41,114 nucleotides of DNA from Subtercola vilae. Lineage in GTDB: Bacteria; Actinomycetota; Actinomycetes; Actinomycetales; Microbacteriaceae. Below, one piece after another: positions 40,575 to 41,114 of the stretch. The position numbers and the translations under genes are program-made. Position 1 is the first letter of the stretch; each line of letters begins with the position of its first letter. The notes beneath the pieces are model-generated. The model ran no database searches. It was not told the origin of the DNA and saw nothing but the letters and a program-made list of their open reading frames with translations. The stretch covers positions 1 to 41,114 of the forward strand of contig NZ_QYRT01000034.1 in assembly GCF_004923255.1 (NCBI RefSeq), written 5' to 3'.

Positions 40575-41114
40575 ATGTCTGCCCCCGTTCATCCGCCTCG
40601 CCCGGCCAGTGCGCCGGCGCCGGCCACTGCGCCACCAGCCGCTCCGGCGATGGCTCCCGCCCCCACCCGGTCGCCGCTGCCACTCGGCCACGCCACCGTG
40701 CCCCGCCGCATCCTGCGCGATGGCCAGCCACACCACCCACTCGTGTTGGCCGAAGCGCGCCGCCGCGCGGGCAGCGTGCAGCTGAGGGTTGCCGACGGCA
40801 TCACCTCGTTTGCCGGGTCGATCAGGTTCGTCTACCTGCACGCCGCCCTCTTCGCGCTCTGGATGCTCGTCTTCGAGCAGAGCCCGTGGCCCACGCTCAC
40901 CCTGGTGGTGTCGCTCGAGGCCATCTTCCTGTCGACCTTCGTCATGATCGCCCAGAACAGGCAGGCCGCCTTTCAGCAGGCCAAGGCCGACCACGACTTC
41001 GCTAAGTCCGACCAAGAGCTCACCTCCATCGCCGACCTCACCCGGCAGGTGCACCAGCTCACCACCGAGATCCACCAGCACGTCATGAGCGCTCCCGCCC
41101 TGCCCTCCCTGCCC
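40575..41114 (+). CDS. DUF1003 membrane protein (partial, 3' end beyond the window)
   Basis: The frame is open from ATG 40575 to the window edge (180 codons). A Pro/Ala-rich N-terminus (about 1-45) is followed by the DUF1003 pattern: VADGITSFAGSIRFVYLHAALFALWM (first membrane helix), TLVVSLEAIFLSTFVMIAQNRQAAFQQ (second helix and loop), KADHDF, and a hydrophilic helix with QVHQLTTEIHQHV. DUF1003 proteins are two-helix inner-membrane proteins of unknown function. The divergent reading of the same DNA is a shadow. Confidence 0.85.
   Translation, partial: MSAPVHPPRPASAPAPATAPPAAPAMAPAPTRSPLPLGHATVPRRILRDGQPHHPLVLAEARRRAGSVQLRVADGITSFAGSIRFVYLHAALFALWMLVFEQSPWPTLTLVVSLEAIFLSTFVMIAQNRQAAFQQAKADHDFAKSDQELTSIADLTRQVHQLTTEIHQHVMSAPALPSLP

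Noticed and set aside
1-41114. tRNA, rRNA or riboswitch genes
   Set aside because: No cloverleaf, rRNA or known riboswitch core was recognised by reading; a covariance-model scan was not possible here.

Overview
The window is high-GC, densely coding DNA with many GTG starts and 1-8 nt gene overlaps. It looks like an actinobacterium, most likely family Microbacteriaceae. The pointers are a DUF222/HNH-type gene at the left edge, an Asp23/AmaP-type envelope locus, DUF1003 and excalibur-domain proteins, and a polyprenol-phosphate mannose synthase. No rRNA, tRNA, CRISPR array, phage or intact insertion sequence was recognised.

Layout. 1-201: start of a DUF222/HNH-type gene that runs off the edge. 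328-15,521: the most interesting region, an uptake-and-processing cassette. A GntR/FCD regulator is divergent from a nearly gapless ten-gene operon: solute-binding lipoprotein, two DppD/F-type ATPases, two DppC/B-type permeases, Gfo/Idh/MocA oxidoreductase, TldD, TldE, two tandem DUF4438-like paralogues and a D-2-hydroxyacid dehydrogenase. Facing it is a second operon (aminotransferase, RidA). The promoter regions of both operons carry the same 11-bp sequence TTGTCGACAGT, a good GntR-type operator candidate, so the two are probably one regulon. I infer import of a peptide-like or amino-acid-conjugate compound, TldD/E cleavage, then transamination and reduction; the substrate is unknown.

15,653-29,963: mostly single housekeeping or accessory genes. 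These are Ppx/GppA phosphatase, a pectinacetylesterase-like membrane protein without the usual nucleophile, an M18 aminopeptidase, an ECF sigma factor with a membrane partner, a beta-propeller lactonase, an excalibur protein, an aldo/keto reductase, L-rhamnose mutarotase, a sulfide:quinone-reductase-like flavoprotein, a TrxR-like/methyltransferase pair, and a coupled XRE-cupin/adenosine-deaminase pair. 29,964-33,760: a less GC-rich stretch (membrane esterase, DUF2236 protein, polyprenol-phosphate mannose synthase) preceded by a 440-bp gene-poor gap, possibly acquired. 34,303-38,765: a small membrane protein, CsbD, and two divergent operons of Asp23/AmaP/DUF6286/DUF2273-type envelope-stress genes with a second ECF sigma factor. 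38,962-41,114: SDR, a small zinc-ribbon-like protein, a divergent MarR regulator whose 18-bp intergenic gap is almost entirely an inverted repeat, and a partial DUF1003 protein.

Structural extras include heptanucleotide repeats starting exactly at stop codons, a perfect 21-bp inverted repeat between convergent genes, a long hairpin between the binding-protein and ATPase genes, and several candidate leaderless promoters.
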